NCBI GenBank assembly: GCA_964545855.1
Contig: CAZJHD010000083.1
Coordinates: 1-16,769, forward strand
DNA from: CAZJHD01 sp964545855
Lineage (GTDB): Bacteria > Planctomycetota > UBA1135 > JACQFD01
Reading direction: 5' to 3'
Length of the DNA: 16,769 nucleotides
Part shown: positions 14,055 through 16,769 of the stretch, one piece after another
How positions within the stretch are numbered: position 1 is the stretch's first letter
Layout: each line of letters begins with the position of its first letter
Translations under genes and position numbers: made by a program
Notes under the pieces: model-generated
Told to the model about the DNA's origin: nothing
Database searches by the model: none
The model's input: only the letters and a program-made list of their open reading frames with translations

Positions 14055-15148
14055 TGGATCCCCGCGGCGCGATCCCGCGCCTCGCGCCCCTCCACCTGGC
14101 GCTCCCCGCGCTCCTGGCGGCGGCGTGCGGAGGGAGCGCGCCCGATTCCGGGCCGGCGCCCTCCGGCGCCCTCGCTCCCCTCGCGGCGCGGATGCTGCGC
14201 GGCGACTACGCGGAAGCGGCCGCGCGCCTCGCCGACCTCGTGGAGAAGCACCCGACCGATCCGCGCCCGCGGGAGCTCCTCGCGCTCTGCCAGCTGGAGC
14301 TCCACCGCCCCGAGGACGCGGAGCGATCCTTCCGCGCCCTGCGGGAGATCCGGAGCGGCGACCTGCGCGACGACCTCGGCCTCTCGCGCGCACTGGAGCT
14401 CCAGGGCCGTCTCCCGGAGGCATGGGACGCGGCGCAGGCGGCCCTCACCCGCGCGCCGCGCAGCGCCGACGTGCTCTTCGCCGTGGGCCAGCTCGCCGTC
14501 CGCCGCAACGACGACGCCGCCGCGAAGGAGCGACTCGAGAAAGCCCTTCGGATGGAGCCCTGGAGCGACGCCTCGGCGGCCGCGCACCACGCGCTCGCCG
14601 GCATCGCCCAGCGCGCGGGCGACGGGACGACGGCCGCCGCACGGCGCGCGCTCTACGAGAAGACGTTCGAGTGGACGTCGCGGCGGACGTCCCTCGAGCG
14701 GGTGCTCGCCGCCGACGAGCGCAACGACAAGGCGCGCCGCGCCCTCGCGTCGCTGCATCGCGAGGCCGGACTCGGGAAGCAGGCGGCGGCCCTCCTCGCG
14801 CCGCTCGTCGCCGCGGCGCCGAAGGACGTGGTGCTCCGCCTCGAGTACGCCGAGGCCCTCGACCTCGCCGGCGAGATCGATCGCTCGCGCGCGCTCCTCG
14901 CGCCGCTCCTGGAGGGACCGTCGCGAGAGCCCGCCGCGTTCCGAATCGTCGCCGCCCGGGAGTGCCGCGCGGGACGTCTCGCCGACGCCCTCGCCGCGCT
15001 CCGCGCGGGGCTCGACGCCGACCCCACCGCGTCGAGGGAGCCGGCCCTCGTCGACGTGGCCCGGGAGATCGAGACGTCGGCGCGCGCGGCTGGCGCGCAG
15101 GAGTTCGAGCGCGAGGCGAGGGCGATCCTCGCGAGGCTCGGCCGATGA
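14054..15148 (+). CDS. TPR-repeat lipoprotein
   Basis: 364 residues. The N-terminus has a hydrophobic run (LHLALPALLAAA) ending at Cys25 followed by GGS, a probable lipoprotein signal. The rest is helical with TPR-like pairs: about 40-70 (the GDYAEAAARLADLVEKHPTD type), 71-102, 106-136 (ALELQGRLPEAWDAA), 137-170 (AVGQLAVRRNDDAA to ALRMEP), 176-208, 224-256, 258-290 and 295-326. TPR scaffolds bind other proteins, and this one would sit on the periplasmic face of a membrane. TPR and CRTAC1-like genes often occur together or fused in Planctomycetes and Acidobacteria, so the two lipoproteins of this operon may act together; that is inference. Its stop overlaps the next gene as ATGA. Confidence 0.87.
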   Translation: MDPRGAIPRLAPLHLALPALLAAACGGSAPDSGPAPSGALAPLAARMLRGDYAEAAARLADLVEKHPTDPRPRELLALCQLELHRPEDAERSFRALREIRSGDLRDDLGLSRALELQGRLPEAWDAAQAALTRAPRSADVLFAVGQLAVRRNDDAAAKERLEKALRMEPWSDASAAAHHALAGIAQRAGDGTTAAARRALYEKTFEWTSRRTSLERVLAADERNDKARRALASLHREAGLGKQAAALLAPLVAAAPKDVVLRLEYAEALDLAGEIDRSRALLAPLLEGPSREPAAFRIVAARECRAGRLADALAALRAGLDADPTASREPALVDVAREIETSARAAGAQEFEREARAILARLGR

Positions 15149-15855
15149 GCGGGAGCGAGCCGAGCGCCGCCGGACCCGATCGAGAGGAGCGCCGGAAGGA
15201 ATCGATCCAGCGCAACAAGGAGGTCTTCTCCGACTCTCCCTACTTCGCCGACGCGGAGCGCGGGATGGCGTGGCAATGGGAGCACATCATCTGGCCGCGC
15301 ATCCGGGCCGGCGACTTCCGCTGCGTCCTCGAGCTCGCTCCCGGACACGGCCGGAACTCCGAGCGTCTCGCGGCGCATGCCGAGGAGCTCCACCTCGTCG
15401 ACTTGAACGCCCCGTGCATCGACGCCTGCAGGCGCCGTTTCGCCCGCTACGAGGGTCCGTGCCGGATCCGCTACCACGTGAACGACGGCGAGTCCCTCGA
15501 CGCGATCGCCGACGGATCCGTGACGCTCGTCTACTCCTGGGACGCGGTCGTGCACATGGACCGCACCGTCGTCGCCGCCTACCTGCGGGAGTTCGCGCGC
15601 GTCCTCGTGCCCGGGGGACATGGATTCGTCCACCACTCGCACTGGGGCTCTCGGGAGCCCGCGAGCCGCTTCCAGGAGAACCCCTCCTGGCGGAGCAACG
15701 GCAGCCGCGAGTCCTTCGCGGAGGACGCAGCGGCCGCCGGGCTCCTCATCGTGTCGCAGGAGCTCCTCGACTGGGACGGCGTCCCCGAGCTCGACTGCAT
15801 CTCGATCTTCCAGCGGCCCGGATCTCCCTCGGAGTCCACGCAGCCTCGGGTCTGA
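15145..15855 (+). CDS. Class I SAM-dependent methyltransferase, substrate unknown
   Basis: 236 residues, soluble. SAM motif I is VLELAPGHGRNS (61-72), the motif II acidic residue is in LHLVDLNAP (82-90) and motif post-I/IV is LVYSWDAVVHMD (128-139). The segment EFARVLVPGGHGFVHHSHWG (149-168) is the usual strand 5 to 6 region. The 45-residue N-terminus (NKEVFSDSPYF and AWQWEHIIWPRI) resembles small-molecule and glycan methyltransferases, with no RNA- or protein-binding domain. It could methylate a sugar, given the glycan genes in this window, but it lies on the other strand 8 kb away, so this is speculative. The ATG start overlaps the TPR stop as ATGA. It is the last gene of the plus-strand operon. 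Confidence 0.85.
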   Translation: MSGSEPSAAGPDREERRKESIQRNKEVFSDSPYFADAERGMAWQWEHIIWPRIRAGDFRCVLELAPGHGRNSERLAAHAEELHLVDLNAPCIDACRRRFARYEGPCRIRYHVNDGESLDAIADGSVTLVYSWDAVVHMDRTVVAAYLREFARVLVPGGHGFVHHSHWGSREPASRFQENPSWRSNGSRESFAEDAAAAGLLIVSQELLDWDGVPELDCISIFQRPGSPSESTQPRV

Positions 15856-15900
15856 GCGGGCGCCCTCGATGCCGAGGGGGCCTCGGGAGACGGAAGGACG

Positions 15901-15934
15901 GGCGCGGCCGCGGAGCCGTGCTCCGCGGCCGCCC
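15901..15934. terminator. Bidirectional hairpin between convergent genes
   Basis: A perfect 12-bp stem (left arm 15904-15915, right arm 15921-15932), extended by two more pairs across a bulge, with a 5-base CCGTG loop. It lies centrally in the 118-base gap between the convergent methyltransferase and Hsp20 genes and would fold on either strand. No T-run follows on either side. A smaller stem (CCCTCG/CGAGGG, 15863-15878) lies nearer the methyltransferase stop. Confidence 0.65.
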
Positions 15935-15973
15935 GATCCTCGCCGCGTTCGCGTCGCGGCCCGCGGTGCGCGA

Positions 15974-16435
15974 TCAGCCGTTCTTCACGGCGATGCGCTG
16001 CGGCTTCGCCTCGGCGCGCTTCCCGACGGTCACTTCGAGGACGCCGTTCGTCATGCGCGCCTCGACCCGCCCGGCGTCGGCCGACGTCGGCAGGCGGAAG
16101 GCCCGCTGCCAGCGGCCGAAGCGCCGCTCCGAGAAGTGCACCTGCGCGTCCTTCCTCTGGTCCTCCTCCCTCTTCTCTCCCGAGATCGAAAGGAGGTCTC
16201 CGGTGACCTGGATGTCCAGGTCCTTGGAATCCATCCCGGGCAGCTCCGCCCGCAGGACGAAGGCGTCGGGCGTCTCCGCGAGATCGACGGCCGGGGCCGC
16301 GATCCAGCCGTTGCCGCGGCTGCCAGCGTCGTCGTCGAGGAAGTCTCGGAAGAGCTCGTTCATCTCGCTCTGGAGCACCTGGAAGGGGCGAACGTGGGTG
16401 GCAAGGGAAACTCCACGGGGAACGAGTCGATTCAT
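15974..16435 (-). CDS. hsp20: Hsp20 family small heat shock protein
   Basis: ATP-independent holdase chaperone of 153 residues. The N-terminal arm includes HVRPFQVLQSEMNELFRDF (14-32). The alpha-crystallin domain spans about 48-141, with PAVDLAETPDAFVLRAELPG (48-67), DLLSISGEK (80-88), ERRFGRWQRAF (103-113) and the NGVLEVTV end (130-137, the family GxL motif). The C-terminal IAV (148-150) is the I-x-I/V anchor for oligomer assembly. The start is ATG 16435 with GGGAG eight bases upstream. A GTG three codons earlier is in frame but its Shine-Dalgarno would touch the codon. The gene is monocistronic in view, convergent with the methyltransferase. A leader inverted repeat and a possible sigma-54-like site lie upstream. 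Confidence 0.95.
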   Translation of the reverse strand: MNRLVPRGVSLATHVRPFQVLQSEMNELFRDFLDDDAGSRGNGWIAAPAVDLAETPDAFVLRAELPGMDSKDLDIQVTGDLLSISGEKREEDQRKDAQVHFSERRFGRWQRAFRLPTSADAGRVEARMTNGVLEVTVGKRAEAKPQRIAVKNG

Positions 16436-16443
16436 GGTGGTCA

Positions 16444-16448
16444 CTCCC
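16444..16448 (-). promoter_or_regulatory. Shine-Dalgarno site for hsp20
   Basis: GGGAG on the minus strand, eight bases before ATG 16435. It selects this ATG over the in-frame GTG at 16444. Confidence 0.55.
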
Positions 16449-16471
16449 GGCGGGTCGTCAGCATCGCGCTC

Positions 16472-16488
16472 GGGCGCACCATGCGCCC
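16472..16488. promoter_or_regulatory. Inverted repeat in the hsp20 leader
   Basis: A perfect 7-3-7 inverted repeat (GGGCGCA, CCA, TGCGCCC) 37-53 bases upstream of the hsp20 start. As DNA it could be an operator; as RNA, a leader hairpin, though the 3-base loop is tight. It does not resemble the CIRCE element. Confidence 0.35.
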
Positions 16489-16518
16489 CGCGGTCCCCGC
16501 CGCGCGACTTCGGGAGAA

Positions 16519-16534
16519 TTCAACCTCCGTGCCA
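16519..16534 (-). promoter_or_regulatory. Candidate sigma-54-like promoter of hsp20
   Basis: The minus strand reads TGGCACG, four bases, TTGAA. The sigma-54 consensus is TGGCACG-N4-TTGCW, so only the C of the -12 GC is missing. The implied start is about 70 bases before ATG 16435, leaving the inverted repeat inside the leader. Chance or a non-functional resemblance remains possible. Confidence 0.3.
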
Positions 16535-16769
16535 ACCGCCACGCCGTCGAACCGTCCGAGCGTGCGGGAGTTGCGAAGACGCGGGCCGGGCGACGGCTGC
16601 AAGAATGACGGAGCACGCGCGCCACGATGGCAGACGCTCGCCGCTCGCATGCTCGACGGACCGGGGCGCTCGAAGCCGGGTCAGAGGTCGTGAGAAAATC
16701 GGCGCCGGGCTTCCGCCGGCTGCGAGCGGCTGCGGCTTCGTTGCTCCTCCTCCGCAACTCTCCATGAGT

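Larger units (their letters stand above)
16436..16769. other. 334-base region without a convincing gene upstream of hsp20
   Basis: This stretch holds the hsp20 Shine-Dalgarno, inverted repeat and sigma-54-like site. Beyond about 16540 I see no clear element. A plus-strand open frame of 46 codons (ATG 16627 to TGA 16765-16767) ends in ATGA, where an ATG at 16764 could open a gene beyond the window. It has weak initiation signals and an Arg/Ala-rich translation, so it is not called as a gene. The minus-strand open frames here look random. Confidence 0.5.

Noticed and set aside
69..15855. Frameshift or pseudogene in the main genes
   Set aside because: Each called gene keeps its motifs in one frame from start to stop with family-typical length, so no decay is evident.
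16436..16600. CIRCE/HrcA operator upstream of hsp20
   Set aside because: No TTAGCACTC-N9-GAGTGCTAA-like sequence is present; the inverted repeat there has a different sequence and spacing.
1..16769. tRNA or rRNA genes, CRISPR arrays, insertion sequences, prophage or defence genes
   Set aside because: I looked on both strands and saw no regularly spaced repeats, transposase or integrase motifs or phage genes, and no tRNA-like or rRNA-like sequence. A structured search could still find a small RNA.

Overview
The window is about 16.8 kb of very GC-rich (roughly 70% by eye) bacterial chromosome with densely packed genes. The best taxonomic clue is a 110-residue small basic protein at 9476-9808. 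Its N-terminal 60 residues look like the small basic protein family of the Planctomycetes-Verrucomicrobia-Chlamydiae group. A CRTAC1-type FG-GAP/ASPIC lipoprotein, TPR lipoproteins and frequent GTG starts fit an uncultured, high-GC planctomycete or close relative. That assignment is inference from gene content.

Layout. (1) Positions 69-8442, minus strand: a tight gene train read as Der GTPase, a small lipoprotein, a Wzm-type ABC permease, a Wzt-type ABC ATPase with a C-terminal sugar-binding-like domain, two family-2 glycosyltransferases, a PIG-L deacetylase and a family-4 glycosyltransferase. Nearly all junctions are 4-base GTGA stop/start overlaps. This looks like an ABC-transporter-dependent surface polysaccharide (O-antigen-like) assembly and export operon, with a ribosome-assembly GTPase at its head. 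(2) Positions 8568-11000, minus strand, loosely spaced: queE (7-deazaguanine synthesis), the small basic protein, and a single-pass membrane protein with a SPOR-like C-terminus. (3) Positions 11128-15855, plus strand: a second tightly coupled train of CRTAC1-like lipoprotein, RlmI-type 23S rRNA methyltransferase, TPR lipoprotein and a class I SAM methyltransferase. (4) Positions 15974-16435, minus strand: an Hsp20 small heat shock protein, followed by about 330 bases with a candidate promoter and an inverted repeat but no convincing gene.

How it fits together. The Wzm/Wzt pair would export a lipid-linked glycan built by the three glycosyltransferases and trimmed by the deacetylase. The lipoprotein between Der and Wzm is an uncharacterised candidate accessory factor. 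The plus-strand operon mixes two predicted lipoproteins with an rRNA methyltransferase and an unassigned methyltransferase. No tRNA, rRNA, CRISPR array, insertion sequence or phage gene is visible. Nothing here is clearly a new defence or mobile system. The most interesting points are the gene partnerships forced by coupled translation, the lysine/alanine-tailed small basic protein, and possible unusual promoters at the CRTAC1 and Hsp20 genes.
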